A stretch of DNA of 64,000 nucleotides from Mycobacterium sp. 852002-51971_SCH5477799-a (GCF_001667145.1 NZ_LZIF01000122.1:1-64000); one strand, 5' to 3'. Positions 15,885 to 25,811 are shown, counted from the stretch's first letter. Notes: a model not told the origin generated them from the letters alone. Numbers and translations are program-made.

Positions 15885-18029
15885 CTAGCTCAGCGATGCC
15901 GGCGGCAAGAAGCGGTCGCCGTACCTGGCGGCCAGTTCCTTGGCCCGGGCCACGAAGGCTTCCTTGCCAACACCGTGCGCACCTTCGTAACCGACGATGA
16001 ACTGCGCACTACCACCGGTGTACGGCGGGAAGCCGATGCCCATGATCGATCCGATGTTGGCGTCGGCGGTCGACGTCAGCACGCCCTCGTCGAGGCACTT
16101 CTGCGTCTCGAGCGCCTCGGCGAACAGCATGCGATCGATCATGTCCTGCAACGGGATCTCCGCGCTGCCGGACTTGAACGTCTCGCGCAAGCCCGGCCAC
16201 AGCCGGGTCCGCTTGCCGTCGAGGTACTCATAGAAGCCGGCGCCCTTCAACCGCGAGGGCCGGTCGAGCTCGATCATCTTCTCGACGACGGCCTCGGCCG
16301 GGTGCGGCTCGTAGGTGCCGCCCGCGTCCTCGACGCCCTTGCGGGTGGCCGTCGCGATCTTGTGCATCAGCTCCAGGTTGAGCTCGTCGGACAGCTGCAG
16401 CGGAGGCGCCGGGTAGCCGGCCTGTGAACCGGCGTGCTCGATGCTGGCGGGCTCCACGCCCTCGCCCAGCATCGCCAGCGCCTCGTTCACGAACGTGCCG
16501 ATCACCCGGCTGGTGAAGAAGCCACGGCTGTCGTTGACGACGATCGGGGTCTTGCCGATGGCCAGCGTGTAGTCGAACACGCGGGCCAGCGCCTCGTCGG
16601 AAGTCTTCTCGCCCCTGATGATTTCGACCAGCGGCATCTTGTCGACCGGCGAGAAGAAGTGGATCCCGATGAAGTCCTCCTGGCGCTTCACGCCGGTCGC
16701 CAGACCGGTGATCGGCAGCGTCGAGGTGTTCGACCCCAGCAGGGCGTTGGGCTCGACGACGTCCTCGATCTCCTGGAAGACCTTGTGCTTGAGTTCCTGG
16801 TTCTCGAACACCGCCTCGATCACGAAGTCGACACCCTTGAGGTCGGCGGGGTCGGCGGCCGGCGTGATGCGGTCCAGCAGCGCCTTGCTCTTCTCCTCGG
16901 TGGTCTTGCCACGCTGAAGCGCCTTGGCCTCAAGCTTTTCCGAGTAAGCCTTGCCCTTCTGGGCGGCGTCGAGGCTGACATCCTTGAGCACCACCTCGAA
17001 GCCGGCCTTGGCCGACACGTAGGCGATACCGGCACCCATCATGCCCGCGCCCAGCACGCCGATCTTGTTGATCTTGACCGATTCGATGCCGTCCGGACGC
17101 GACCCGCCGCCGTTGATGTGCTGCAGGTCGAGGAAGAACGCCTGGATCATGTTCTTGGCGACCTGGCCGGTGACCAGCTGGGTGAAGTAGCGGCTCTCGA
17201 TGCGGCTGGCGGTGTCGAAGTCGACCTGCGCGCCCTCGACGGCCGCGTCCAGGATGGCGCGCGGCGCCGGCATCGGGGCGCCCTTGAGTTGCTTCTTCAG
17301 CAGTGCCGGGAACGACGGCAGGATGCCGGCCAGCGCGGGGCTGGCCGGGGTGCCGCCGGGCATCTTGTAACCCTTTTTGTCCCAAGGCTGTTCGTGCGAA
17401 TCGGGGTTTGCCTTGATCCACGCCTTGGCGGCCGGCACCAATTCCTCGACCGAGCCGACGAGCTCGTCGACCAGGCCGATCTCCTTGGCCTTGTCCGGCT
17501 TGAAGCGGGTGCCCTGCGACAGAATGTTCATGAATGCGTTCTGAATACCGAACATCCGCACGGTGCGGGTCACCCCGCCGCCACCGGGCAGCAGGCCCAA
17601 CGTGACCTCGGGCAGACCGACGACCAGGCCCTTGACGTCCGCGGCGATGCGGTGGTGACAGGCCAGCGCGATCTCCAGGCCGCCGCCCAGCGCGGCGCCG
17701 TTGATGGCGGCCACCACGGGCTTGCCCAACGTCTCCAGCGCACGCAGGTCACGCTTGACCGATTCGACGGTGTCAAACGCCTCACCGGCGTTCTCCGGGC
17801 CGAGGTTGATCATGCCCTTCAGGTCACCGCCGGCGAAGAAGGTCTTCTTCGCACTGGTGATGACCACGCCGGTGATCGAATCCTTCTCAGCGGCAAGGCG
17901 TTCCACAGCGTTGTGCATGGACTCGCTGTAGTGCTCGTTCATCACGTTGGCCGACCCGGTGGGGTCGTCCAGGGTCAGCGTGACGATGCCGTCGTCGTCC
18001 TTGTCCCACTGAATGGTGTTCTCTGCCAT
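15885..18029 (-). CDS. fadB: Fatty acid oxidation multifunctional protein FadB
   Basis: This 714-residue beta-oxidation alpha subunit combines enoyl-CoA hydratase/isomerase (about residues 1-190) with 3-hydroxyacyl-CoA dehydrogenase. The NAD-binding GAGMMGAG lies near residue 325, and HFFSPVDKMPLVE and NDSRGFFTSR are dehydrogenase signatures. It would form a complex with the thiolase encoded immediately upstream (fadA), 4 nt away on the same strand. The ATG at 18029 matches the MAENTIQWDKD start expected for mycobacterial FadB (Rv0860). Confidence 0.95.
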   Translation of the reverse strand: MAENTIQWDKDDDGIVTLTLDDPTGSANVMNEHYSESMHNAVERLAAEKDSITGVVITSAKKTFFAGGDLKGMINLGPENAGEAFDTVESVKRDLRALETLGKPVVAAINGAALGGGLEIALACHHRIAADVKGLVVGLPEVTLGLLPGGGGVTRTVRMFGIQNAFMNILSQGTRFKPDKAKEIGLVDELVGSVEELVPAAKAWIKANPDSHEQPWDKKGYKMPGGTPASPALAGILPSFPALLKKQLKGAPMPAPRAILDAAVEGAQVDFDTASRIESRYFTQLVTGQVAKNMIQAFFLDLQHINGGGSRPDGIESVKINKIGVLGAGMMGAGIAYVSAKAGFEVVLKDVSLDAAQKGKAYSEKLEAKALQRGKTTEEKSKALLDRITPAADPADLKGVDFVIEAVFENQELKHKVFQEIEDVVEPNALLGSNTSTLPITGLATGVKRQEDFIGIHFFSPVDKMPLVEIIRGEKTSDEALARVFDYTLAIGKTPIVVNDSRGFFTSRVIGTFVNEALAMLGEGVEPASIEHAGSQAGYPAPPLQLSDELNLELMHKIATATRKGVEDAGGTYEPHPAEAVVEKMIELDRPSRLKGAGFYEYLDGKRTRLWPGLRETFKSGSAEIPLQDMIDRMLFAEALETQKCLDEGVLTSTADANIGSIMGIGFPPYTGGSAQFIVGYEGAHGVGKEAFVARAKELAARYGDRFLPPASLS

Positions 18030-18033
18030 GGTC

Positions 18034-19245
18034 TTAGACCCTCTCGATGATGGTGGCGACACCCATGCCGCCGCCGATGCACAGCGTGACCAGGGCGCGA
18101 CGCGCGTTGCGGCGCTCGAGCTCGTCGACCATGGTGCCGGTGATCATGGCGCCGGTGGCGCCCAGCGGGTGGCCCATCGCGATGGCACCACCGTTGACGT
18201 TGAGCTTCTCGTCGGGAATGTTGAGGTCCTTCTGGAACTTCAGCACCACCGACGCAAACGCCTCGTTGAGCTCGAACAGATCGATGTCATCGACCGTCAG
18301 GCCCGCACGGTCGAGAACCTTCTGAGTGGCCGGCGTCGGGCCGGTCAGCATGATGACCGGGTCCGCGCCGCTGGTGGCGGTGGCCACGATGCGCGCCCGC
18401 GGCGTCAGCCCCTGCGACTTGCCCGCGGCTTCCGAACCAACCAGCACCAGCGCGGCGCCGTCGACGATGCCCGAGCTGTTGCCGCCGGTGTGGACGTGGT
18501 TGATCTTTTCGACCCAGTGGTACTTCGTCAGCGCCACATCGTCGAAGCCGCCCATCTCACCGATGCCGTCGAACGCGGTCTTCAGCTTGCCCAGGCCCTC
18601 GAGCGTGGTGTCGGGCCGCATGTGCTCGTCGTGGTCGAGGATGACCAGACCGTTCTGGTCGCGCACCGGCACGACCGACTTGGCAAAGTAGCCGCCCGAC
18701 CACGCCTCGGCGGCCTTCTGCTGGCTGCGCAGCGCGTAGGCGTCGACATCGTCGCGGGAGAAACCCTCGATGGTGGCGATCAGGTCGGCGCCGATGCCCT
18801 GGGGCACGAAGCCGATCTGGTAGTTGGTCTCGGGGTCGGTCGCCCAGGCGCCGCCGTCGGAGCCCATGGGCACGCGGCTCATCGACTCGACACCGCCGGC
18901 CAGCACCAGGTCGTCCCAACCGGACCGCACCTTCTGGGCGGCGGTGTTGACCGCCTCGAGGCCCGAGGCACAGAACCGGTTGAGCTGCACGCCGCCGGTG
19001 GTCTCGGGCAGCCCCGCGGCCAGCACCGCGGTGCGGGCGATGTCGCCGCCCTGGTCACCGACGGGGGACACGACGCCCAGGATCATGTCGCTGATCAGGT
19101 TCTCGTCGAGGTCGGGGAAACGCCGGCGCAGCTCGTCAACCAGACCCACGACCAGGTTGAGCGGCTTCACCTCGTTCAGCGAACCGTTGCGCTGCTTGCC
19201 CCGCGGGGTGCGGATGGCCTCATAGATAAAAGCTTCTTCGGACAT
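18034..19245 (-). CDS. fadA: Acetyl-CoA acyltransferase (thiolase) FadA
   Basis: This 403-residue thiolase has all catalytic elements: Cys92 (NRFCASG), His359 in GHPLGATG (358-365), and Cys389 in CIGGGMG. It catalyses the last step of beta-oxidation and is the beta subunit of the FadBA complex. It is directly upstream of fadB, as in M. tuberculosis Rv0859-Rv0860. Confidence 0.95.
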   Translation of the reverse strand: MSEEAFIYEAIRTPRGKQRNGSLNEVKPLNLVVGLVDELRRRFPDLDENLISDMILGVVSPVGDQGGDIARTAVLAAGLPETTGGVQLNRFCASGLEAVNTAAQKVRSGWDDLVLAGGVESMSRVPMGSDGGAWATDPETNYQIGFVPQGIGADLIATIEGFSRDDVDAYALRSQQKAAEAWSGGYFAKSVVPVRDQNGLVILDHDEHMRPDTTLEGLGKLKTAFDGIGEMGGFDDVALTKYHWVEKINHVHTGGNSSGIVDGAALVLVGSEAAGKSQGLTPRARIVATATSGADPVIMLTGPTPATQKVLDRAGLTVDDIDLFELNEAFASVVLKFQKDLNIPDEKLNVNGGAIAMGHPLGATGAMITGTMVDELERRNARRALVTLCIGGGMGVATIIERV

Positions 19246-19522
19246 GACGACTTCCTGTTCTCCGAATAGGGTTCGAATCCGTCTTGAAGACTAGATCCCG
19301 CCCCACCCTAACAGGGCCCCCGGCCAACCTGTTGGTTGGCCAAAGCGCGCAGCTCAGGGGCACCGAGTGACGGACGCCACGCGCCGCCTCGGCGGATGGC
19401 CACCCGCTCGAGCGTCGCGTGAAACTAGTGTCACGCTCGGCGTCGAGTGTGCACGTGACTTCACGTGGGAGGGCCAAGACGTCGTGCTCAAGCGGAACCA
19501 CGCCCGCCTAAGCTCGACCACC

Positions 19523-20704
19523 ATGACGGTGTCGCGACTGAGGCCCTACGCGACCACGGTTTTCGCCGAAATGTCGGCGCTGGCCGCGCGGATCGGAGCG
19601 GTGAACCTTGGCCAGGGGTTCCCCGACGAGGACGGACCCCCGGCCATGCTGAAGGCCGCCCAGGAGGCCATCGCCGACGGCGTCAATCAATACCCACCGG
19701 GCATCGGCATCGCACCGCTGCGCCACGCCGTCGCCGCCCAGCGGCAGCGCCGCTACGGCATCACCTACGACCCCGACACCGAGGTGCTGGTGACGGTCGG
19801 CGCGACCGAGGCGATCGCCTCGGCGGTGATCGGCCTGGTCGAACCCGGCGCCGAGGTCCTGCTCATCGAGCCGTTCTACGACTCCTACTCGCCGGTGGTG
19901 GCGATGGCCTCCGCGCAACGGGTGGCCGTGCCGCTGGTCCCGCATGGCCGCGGGTTCGCCCTGGATGCCGACGCCCTGCGCCGGGCGGTGACGCCACGGA
20001 CCCGCGCGCTGATCGTCAACTCCCCGCACAACCCGACCGGTACGGTGCTCAGTGCCGAAGAATTGGCGGCCATCGCCGAGGTCGCGATCGCGGCCGACCT
20101 GCTGGTGATCACCGATGAGGTCTACGAGCACCTGGTGTTCGACGGGCGCCAGCATGTTCCGCTGGCCGGCTTCGACGGGATGGCCGACCGGACGATCACC
20201 ATCTCCAGCGCCGCCAAGATGTTCAATTGCACCGGCTGGAAGATCGGATGGGCTTGCGGCCCAGCACAACTCATCACGGGAATGCGCGCGGCCAAACAAT
20301 ATCTGAGCTACGTCGGCGGTGCGCCGTTCCAGCCGGCGGTGGCGCTGGCGCTGGCGACCGAGGACGCGTGGGTGGCCGGCCTGCGCGCCACTTTGCAGGC
20401 CAGACGCGATCGACTGGCCGTCGGGCTGGTCGACGTCGGGTTCGAGGTGCACGACAGCGCCGGCACCTACTTCCTGTGCGCCGACCCGCGCCCGCTGGGC
20501 TATGACGACAGCAGTGCGTTCTGCGCGGCACTACCGGAAAAGGTTGGAGTCGCCGCGATCCCGATGTCGGCCTTCTGCGACCCGGCCGCCACACACGGCC
20601 CGGCGGACGTGTGGAACCACCTGGTGCGCTTCACCTTCTGCAAACGCGACGACACGCTCGACGAGGCGATCAGGCGACTGGCCGCGCTGAAAGACGCTGG
20701 CTAG
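19523..20704 (+). CDS. dapC: PLP-dependent aminotransferase DapC
   Basis: This 393-residue class I/II aminotransferase (fold type I) corresponds to mycobacterial DapC (Rv0858c), proposed as N-succinyldiaminopimelate aminotransferase in lysine/diaminopimelate synthesis. It has NSPHNPTGT, the ITDEVYEHL segment, and the Schiff-base Lys232 in SSAAKMFNCTGWK. The ATG at 19523 (MTVSRLRPYATTVFAEMS) was preferred over a longer extension. Its stop overlaps the convergent SRPBCC gene by 4 nt. Confidence 0.9.
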   Translation: MTVSRLRPYATTVFAEMSALAARIGAVNLGQGFPDEDGPPAMLKAAQEAIADGVNQYPPGIGIAPLRHAVAAQRQRRYGITYDPDTEVLVTVGATEAIASAVIGLVEPGAEVLLIEPFYDSYSPVVAMASAQRVAVPLVPHGRGFALDADALRRAVTPRTRALIVNSPHNPTGTVLSAEELAAIAEVAIAADLLVITDEVYEHLVFDGRQHVPLAGFDGMADRTITISSAAKMFNCTGWKIGWACGPAQLITGMRAAKQYLSYVGGAPFQPAVALALATEDAWVAGLRATLQARRDRLAVGLVDVGFEVHDSAGTYFLCADPRPLGYDDSSAFCAALPEKVGVAAIPMSAFCDPAATHGPADVWNHLVRFTFCKRDDTLDEAIRRLAALKDAG

Positions 20705-21141
20705 CCCACTGCACCCAGCACGCGTTTGCGCAGGCCCTCGAGCGCGGCGTTGAGGATCTTGTTGCCCGCCGAGCGCACCCAGAACCCGGGCAGCGGCGCC
20801 CTGAGCTCGATCGTGAGGCTGAATCGCACCCGCGTCTTGTCGTCGCCTTCCCGTTCCAGGTTGTATTCGCCGTGCTGAGCGTGCTGGTGGGCGGTCTTCT
20901 GCGCATCCCAGACCATCCAGTCGGGGCCCCAGTGGTATTCGACCATTTCGGTATCCGGGATGCCGCTCACCCTGAGCGTCATCTTCACGTGGTGTGGCAG
21001 GCCGTCCGGATATCTGTCGACGACTTCGACCCGCTTGTGCAGTGGTGACCACGAGGGCACGGCGTCCATGTCGGCCAGCGCCTCCATGATCACTCCCGGG
21101 GGCGCCTCAATGACGATCTCAGACGATGCGCGTATGGCCAC
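20701..21141 (-). CDS. SRPBCC (polyketide cyclase/START-like) family protein
   Basis: This 146-residue SRPBCC protein (VAIRASSEIVIEAPPGVIMEAL, with WSPLHKRVEVVDR and EYHWGPDWMVWD) has a hydrophobic cavity fold that binds lipophilic ligands. It is one of three related proteins around far, corresponding to the Rv0856/Rv0857 positions. The ligand is unknown. The GTG at 21141 is the start. Confidence 0.85.
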   Translation of the reverse strand: MAIRASSEIVIEAPPGVIMEALADMDAVPSWSPLHKRVEVVDRYPDGLPHHVKMTLRVSGIPDTEMVEYHWGPDWMVWDAQKTAHQHAQHGEYNLEREGDDKTRVRFSLTIELRAPLPGFWVRSAGNKILNAALEGLRKRVLGAVG

Positions 21142-21190
21142 CAGCTACCAAATTAGCAATCGGCCCGTCCCAGCGAGCCGAAAGCAGTAT

Positions 21191-21646
21191 TTACGTTGCC
21201 TTGTCCGAATGGCCGCCGCCCAAAACTTGGTCGCGCAAACCTTTCATCGCGGCGTCGAGAACACTCTCGGCCGCCCGCCGCACGACGAACGCGGGCATGG
21301 GCCGGCCGGGTTCGACCGTGATGTCGAAGCGCACCCGAGTCTGGTCGAGCCCTTCGGGTTTGAGGGTGTACTCGACGTGCTGGCCGTGCTGCTGTGAGGT
21401 CCCCTTGGCGTCGTAGACAACCCAATCGGGTCCCCAGTGGTATTCCAGGACCTCTTTGTCGACCAGCCCGAGAATCTTGATGGTGGCTTTGACGTGGTGC
21501 GGCCGGCCGTCCGGATACCGATCTATCACCTCGATGTGTTTGTGCAGGGGCGACCAGGATGACAGAACGCCAACATCTGTCAGCGCCTCCATGACCACTT
21601 CTGGCGGCGCGTTGACGACGAATTCCCGTGATGCTTTTACGGCCAC
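21191..21646 (-). CDS. SRPBCC family protein, paralogue of its neighbour
   Basis: This 151-residue protein shares WSPLHK, RYPDGxPHHVK and VEYHWGPDW-type segments with the gene downstream, so the two arose by tandem duplication. A similar but more diverged copy lies on the other side of far. It probably binds a lipid or acyl ligand. The GTG at 21646 is the start. Confidence 0.85.
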   Translation of the reverse strand: MAVKASREFVVNAPPEVVMEALTDVGVLSSWSPLHKHIEVIDRYPDGRPHHVKATIKILGLVDKEVLEYHWGPDWVVYDAKGTSQQHGQHVEYTLKPEGLDQTRVRFDITVEPGRPMPAFVVRRAAESVLDAAMKGLRDQVLGGGHSDKAT

Positions 21647-21704
21647 TGAGGATCAACTTAGCAACGCCGACCGCGATGCGGACCGGTTCGCCGTAAACGA
21701 CTTC

Positions 21705-22784
21705 CTACCAATCGATTTCGTTGAGCGGCGTGGTCGTCGCCGGGGGCGACCCGACGGGTCCGGCGGGGGTCCGCGAAAAGCGTGGGGCGGGTGCGGCCTG
21801 GTCGGCGCCGTGGGCGGTGATGACCGTGGACCTTTCCCGCAGGTGCTCATCGGCGGCGGCCTCGCTCCACGTCAGCACCGCGGTGACGCACGCATCGGTG
21901 CCGGCGAAAGTCCGCGCCCATTCGTCACGAGTCCGGCTGGCGAATCGTTGGGTGAAGATCTCGCGCATCCGCGGGTAGGACGCTTTGTCCTGCTGGGCGG
22001 GCACGTCGTCGGGTGACAGGCCAAGCCCGTTGAGCAGCGCCACGAAGAATTGCGGCTCGATGGCGCCGACGGCGACGTATTGTCCGTCGGCGGTCTCGTA
22101 GCAACCGTAGAACGGGGCGCCGCCGTCGAGCAGAAAAGATTCGCGTCGATCCCGCAGCGCGCCAGTGGACTTCATAGTCCACATCATCTGGGCCAGCAGG
22201 CTGACCCCGTCGACCATCGCCGCGTCGATCACCTGCCCCGTGCCCGACCGCTCCCGTTCGTACAGGGCGGCCGCGATGCCGAATGCCACCAGCATCGAGC
22301 CCCCGCCGAAGTCCGCGACCAGGTTCAGCGGCGGCATCGGTGGCCGGTCGGCGTAGCCCAGTGCCGACAGCGCACCGGTCTGCGACAGGTAGTTGATGTC
22401 ATGACCGGCGGTCGGCGCCAGCGGCCCCTGTTGTCCCCAGCCGGTCATCCGCGCGTAGATCAACCGCGGGTTGACCGCCGCGCAGTCGTCCGGCCCGATG
22501 CCGAGTCGCTCGCACGTCCCGGGCCGGAAGCAGTCCAGCAGCACGTCGGCCTTGGCGGCCAGCTCCAGCAGCGTTTGCGGCTGCGTCTTGACGTCCAGGT
22601 CGACGATTCGCTTGCCGCGGTGCAACAGATCGCGGTCCTCGTCCGGCATTCCGAGACCGCCCGCCGGGCGGCGCACTCGCACCACGTCGGCTCCCAGATC
22701 GGCGAGCAGCATTCCCGCGTGCGGTCCCGGTCCGATGCCGCCGAGTTCGATGACTCGTACCCCGGACAGCGGGCCGCCACTCAT
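21705..22784 (-). CDS. far: CaiB/BaiF family CoA-transferase / acyl-CoA racemase
   Basis: This 359-residue class III CoA-transferase-type protein (MSGGPLSGVRVIELGGIGPGP) keeps the conserved catalytic aspartate in AGHDINYLS. Family members transfer CoA between acids or epimerise 2-methylacyl-CoAs. Position and sequence fit M. tuberculosis far (Rv0855). It overlaps none of the flanking SRPBCC genes but is spaced 5 nt from the upstream one, so all are likely co-transcribed. Confidence 0.9.
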   Translation of the reverse strand: MSGGPLSGVRVIELGGIGPGPHAGMLLADLGADVVRVRRPAGGLGMPDEDRDLLHRGKRIVDLDVKTQPQTLLELAAKADVLLDCFRPGTCERLGIGPDDCAAVNPRLIYARMTGWGQQGPLAPTAGHDINYLSQTGALSALGYADRPPMPPLNLVADFGGGSMLVAFGIAAALYERERSGTGQVIDAAMVDGVSLLAQMMWTMKSTGALRDRRESFLLDGGAPFYGCYETADGQYVAVGAIEPQFFVALLNGLGLSPDDVPAQQDKASYPRMREIFTQRFASRTRDEWARTFAGTDACVTAVLTWSEAAADEHLRERSTVITAHGADQAAPAPRFSRTPAGPVGSPPATTTPLNEIDW

Positions 22785-22789
22785 GGCGG

Positions 22790-23233
22790 CTACTTACCCT
22801 TCTTCACCTGGAGCACCCGGTCGCGCAGCGCCTTCGTCGCCGAATCGATCGTTCCCTTCACCGCACGTTTGAGCACGAAGCCGGGCAGCGGCACATTCGG
22901 GTCGGCAAGAAGCTCGAACTTGACCAGAGTCTCGTCACCTTTCGGCACCAGGGTGTAGCGCCCGTCCTGCGCCTTCTGCTGCGACGAGCTGACCAGCTTC
23001 CAGCTCACCACGTTGTCGCCCCACGTGTAGGCGACCACCTGTTCGTCGGTGATGCCGGCGACCTTGACCTTCATCTTCACCTGGCGGGGGCGCCCGTCGT
23101 CGCCGGTGTCCAGGATCTCCGCACTCTGATGCGGTTCCGACCATTCGGGCATCGCTTCGAAGTCGGCGATGACGTCCAGAATCTCGTCCGGACTGGCTTC
23201 GATGACGATGTCGCGGGATTCTTTGAGTGCCAT
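22790..23233 (-). CDS. SRPBCC family protein (Rv0854-like)
   Basis: This 147-residue START/SRPBCC-fold protein (MALKESRDIVIEASPDEIL) is the first gene of the minus-strand run with far and two paralogues. The ATG at 23233 was chosen; earlier in-frame starts run into the divergent pdc promoter. Its ligand is unknown. Confidence 0.87.
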   Translation of the reverse strand: MALKESRDIVIEASPDEILDVIADFEAMPEWSEPHQSAEILDTGDDGRPRQVKMKVKVAGITDEQVVAYTWGDNVVSWKLVSSSQQKAQDGRYTLVPKGDETLVKFELLADPNVPLPGFVLKRAVKGTIDSATKALRDRVLQVKKGK

Positions 23234-23292
23234 GGCCCGCACGATACTGGCCCGGCGTCTCACCCGGAACAGCTTCGGCCGAGCGTACCGTC

Positions 23293-24984
23293 GTGCCTGT
23301 GACTGATGCCGCGACCGATCCCGCATATACCGTCGGTGACTATCTGTTGGACCGCCTCGCCGAGCTCGGCGTCTCGGAGATCTTCGGCGTTCCCGGCGAT
23401 TACAACCTTGAGTTCCTTGATCACATCATTGCCCACTCCAGCATTCGCTGGGTCGGCAACGCCAACGAGCTGAATGCCGGCTACGCCGCCGACGGGTATG
23501 GGCGGCTACGCGGAATGTCGGCTTTGGTAACGACTTTCGGCGTCGGCGAGCTCTCCGCGGCCAACGCGGTCGCGGGCAGTTACGCCGAGCAAGTACCCGT
23601 CGTGCACATCGTCGGCGGCCCGTCCAAGGATGCCCAGCACACCCGCCGGGCGCTGCACCATTCGCTCGGCGACGGGGACTTCGAGCACTTCTTCCGGGTC
23701 AGCCGCGAAATCACCTGCGCCCAAGCCAATCTCATGCCCGCAACGGCACGCCGCGAGATCGACCGCGTGCTGTCCGAGGTGCGGGAGCAAAAGCGTCCCG
23801 GATACATCCTGCTGTCCACCGACGTCGCCCGCTTCCCCACCGAGCCGCCGGACGCGCCGTTGCCCCGCTACACCGGCGGCACCAGTCCCCGCGCACTGGC
23901 GATGTTCGTCGAGGCCGCGACCAAACTCATCGGCGACCACCAACTCACCGTGCTCGCGGACTTGCTGGTGCACCGGCTGCAGGCGATCAAGGAACTCGAG
24001 GCATTGCTGGCGGCCGACGTGGTGCCACACGCCACCTTGATGTGGGGAAAGAGTCTGCTCGACGAGAGTTCACCCACCTTCCTGGGCATCTACGCCGGAT
24101 CCGCCAGCGCGCCGGCGGTGCGCACCGCGATCGAAGAGGCACCCGTCTTGGTCACCGCCGGAGTGGTGTTCACCGACATGGTCAGCGGCTTCTTCAGCCA
24201 GCGGATCGACCCGGCCCGCACCATCGACGTCGGCCAGTATCAGAGCAGCGTGGCCGGCGAAGTCTTCGCGCCGCTGGAAATGGACGCCGCACTCGAGGCG
24301 CTGGCCACCATCCTGGCGCGGCGCGGCATCGCTTCGCCACCGGTGGTGTCGCCGCCGGCCGAGCCACTGCCGCCGCCCCCGCCGCGCGACGAACCGCTGA
24401 CCCAGAAGATGTTGTGGGACCGGCTGTGTGTGGCCCTCACTCCGGGCAACGTGGTGCTTGCCGACCAGGGCACCTCGTTCTACGGCATGGCCGACCACCG
24501 GCTGCCGCAGGGAGTGACCTTCATCGGTCAACCACTATGGGGCTCAATCGGTTACACGTTGCCGGCCGCGCTCGGGGCGGCGGTGGCGCATCCGGACCGC
24601 AGGACGGTCCTGCTCATCGGCGACGGCGCCGCGCAATTGACCGTCCAGGAGGTCGGCACCTTTTCCCGCGAAGGTCTCTCCCCCGTCATCGTGGTGGTGA
24701 ACAACGACGGCTACACCATCGAGCGGGCCATCCACGGCGAGGCCGCGCCCTACAACGACATCGTGAGTTGGCAGTGGACCGACGTTCCCAAAGCGCTGGG
24801 CGTCACCGGCCACCTGGCGTTCCAGGTCCAGACCTACGGCGAACTCGACGACGCCCTGACCGCCGCCGCCGAGCAGCGAGACCGCATGGTGTTCATAGAG
24901 GTGATGTTGCCGCGACTCGAAATCCCCGACCTGCTGGTCGAACTCGTTCAACCGACATCACCGGATGGCAGTCCGCGCCGCTGA
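23293..24984 (+). CDS. pdc: Thiamine diphosphate-dependent 2-keto acid (indolepyruvate/pyruvate-type) decarboxylase
   Basis: This 563-residue ThDP enzyme resembles Rv0853c. The ThDP-activating Glu59 (NANELNAGYAADGYGR) is present, as are ALHHSLG and the GDG...NND cofactor motif starting at residue 443. It would decarboxylate branched-chain or aromatic 2-keto acids to aldehydes in the cytoplasm. The GTG at 23293 was chosen, with a second in-frame GTG at 23299. It is divergent from the SRPBCC gene at 23233. Confidence 0.9.
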   Translation: MPVTDAATDPAYTVGDYLLDRLAELGVSEIFGVPGDYNLEFLDHIIAHSSIRWVGNANELNAGYAADGYGRLRGMSALVTTFGVGELSAANAVAGSYAEQVPVVHIVGGPSKDAQHTRRALHHSLGDGDFEHFFRVSREITCAQANLMPATARREIDRVLSEVREQKRPGYILLSTDVARFPTEPPDAPLPRYTGGTSPRALAMFVEAATKLIGDHQLTVLADLLVHRLQAIKELEALLAADVVPHATLMWGKSLLDESSPTFLGIYAGSASAPAVRTAIEEAPVLVTAGVVFTDMVSGFFSQRIDPARTIDVGQYQSSVAGEVFAPLEMDAALEALATILARRGIASPPVVSPPAEPLPPPPPRDEPLTQKMLWDRLCVALTPGNVVLADQGTSFYGMADHRLPQGVTFIGQPLWGSIGYTLPAALGAAVAHPDRRTVLLIGDGAAQLTVQEVGTFSREGLSPVIVVVNNDGYTIERAIHGEAAPYNDIVSWQWTDVPKALGVTGHLAFQVQTYGELDDALTAAAEQRDRMVFIEVMLPRLEIPDLLVELVQPTSPDGSPRR

Positions 24985-24988
24985 AGAG

Positions 24989-25174
24989 CTAGCGCGAGTT
25001 CGGGGTTCGGTCCGGACTGGACGATCGCAGGATGGCCTGCACCGTGCGACGGCAGCGTCCGCAATCGGCTCCCGCACCGCACGCCTGGGCGACTTCCTTC
25101 GTGGTCGACGCTCCGCATGAAACGGCTTCGGTCACCGTCTGAGTGGTGACTCCGTTACACAGGCACACGAACAC
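24989..25174 (-). CDS. Bacterioferritin-associated ferredoxin-like (2Fe-2S) protein
   Basis: This 61-residue Bfd-type protein has a CxC...CxxC arrangement (Cys4, Cys6, Cys38, Cys41) in the compact MFVCLCNGVT...GADCGRC scaffold. Bfd proteins deliver electrons to bacterioferritin for iron release, or serve as redox modules. The start is GTG at 25174. No bacterioferritin gene is close by, so the partner is unknown. Confidence 0.85.
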   Translation of the reverse strand: MFVCLCNGVTTQTVTEAVSCGASTTKEVAQACGAGADCGRCRRTVQAILRSSSPDRTPNSR

Positions 25175-25184
25175 GGGCGGATCC

Positions 25185-25811
25185 TCAGTCCGCCTCGATG
25201 CGCATCATGTCGAAGAATCGGCCGACGAACAAAGGTGGGTAGGCACCGATGCCCGCACCCGACATCCATTGCGCCGCCGCGTCGGGGTGGTCGATCCAGT
25301 GCCGCGCGCTTTCCTCGTCGGGGAACTCCTGCAGGATCAGCACCTCGTGATCGTCGTCGAAAGCCTGAAACACCCACGTCTTTCGGATGCCGGCGGTGGT
25401 GAACCTGTCGATCGCCGTGCTGACTTCGGAGGTCAGCAGGGACACGTCGTTGACGGACGCGATGGCAGCCACCACGATGCCGGGCGCCGCCAGGAGTTTC
25501 GGTGGCTGCGCGATGAACCTGTCGACGATCTCGCCGGCGAAGACCGCGGGAATGTCTTCGACGCCGGCCTCGTCGAACCAATCGAAGAAGACCCGGGACC
25601 GCAGCAGCTCTACGATCGGCTCGCGGCTGTGAACGCCGATCATCACCAGCACCCGGCCGTGATCGCGGGTTGAGGTGTAGACCAACACGTGGTGTGCGCC
25701 GATATCGGCCAGGGCGGCCTTGTTGCGTTTCAGCAGCGGCCATACCCGGGTGGGATCGGGGACGCGATAGTCCGACGCGATCACCATCGAATGGATGTCG
25801 CCGTTGTTCAT
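25185..25811 (-). CDS. Conserved hypothetical protein, probable duplicated dimeric alpha-beta-barrel
   Basis: This 208-residue protein has two similar halves, each with a strand-helix pattern (VLVMIGVHSREP ... VLILQEFPDEES), suggesting a tandem dimeric alpha-beta-barrel fold. Its position fits the Rv0852 ('fadD16') locus, but no AMP-binding motifs are present. Its ATG overlaps the fadD stop by 4 nt (ATGA), so it is translationally coupled to the ligase. Function unknown. Confidence 0.75.
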   Translation of the reverse strand: MNNGDIHSMVIASDYRVPDPTRVWPLLKRNKAALADIGAHHVLVYTSTRDHGRVLVMIGVHSREPIVELLRSRVFFDWFDEAGVEDIPAVFAGEIVDRFIAQPPKLLAAPGIVVAAIASVNDVSLLTSEVSTAIDRFTTAGIRKTWVFQAFDDDHEVLILQEFPDEESARHWIDHPDAAAQWMSGAGIGAYPPLFVGRFFDMMRIEAD

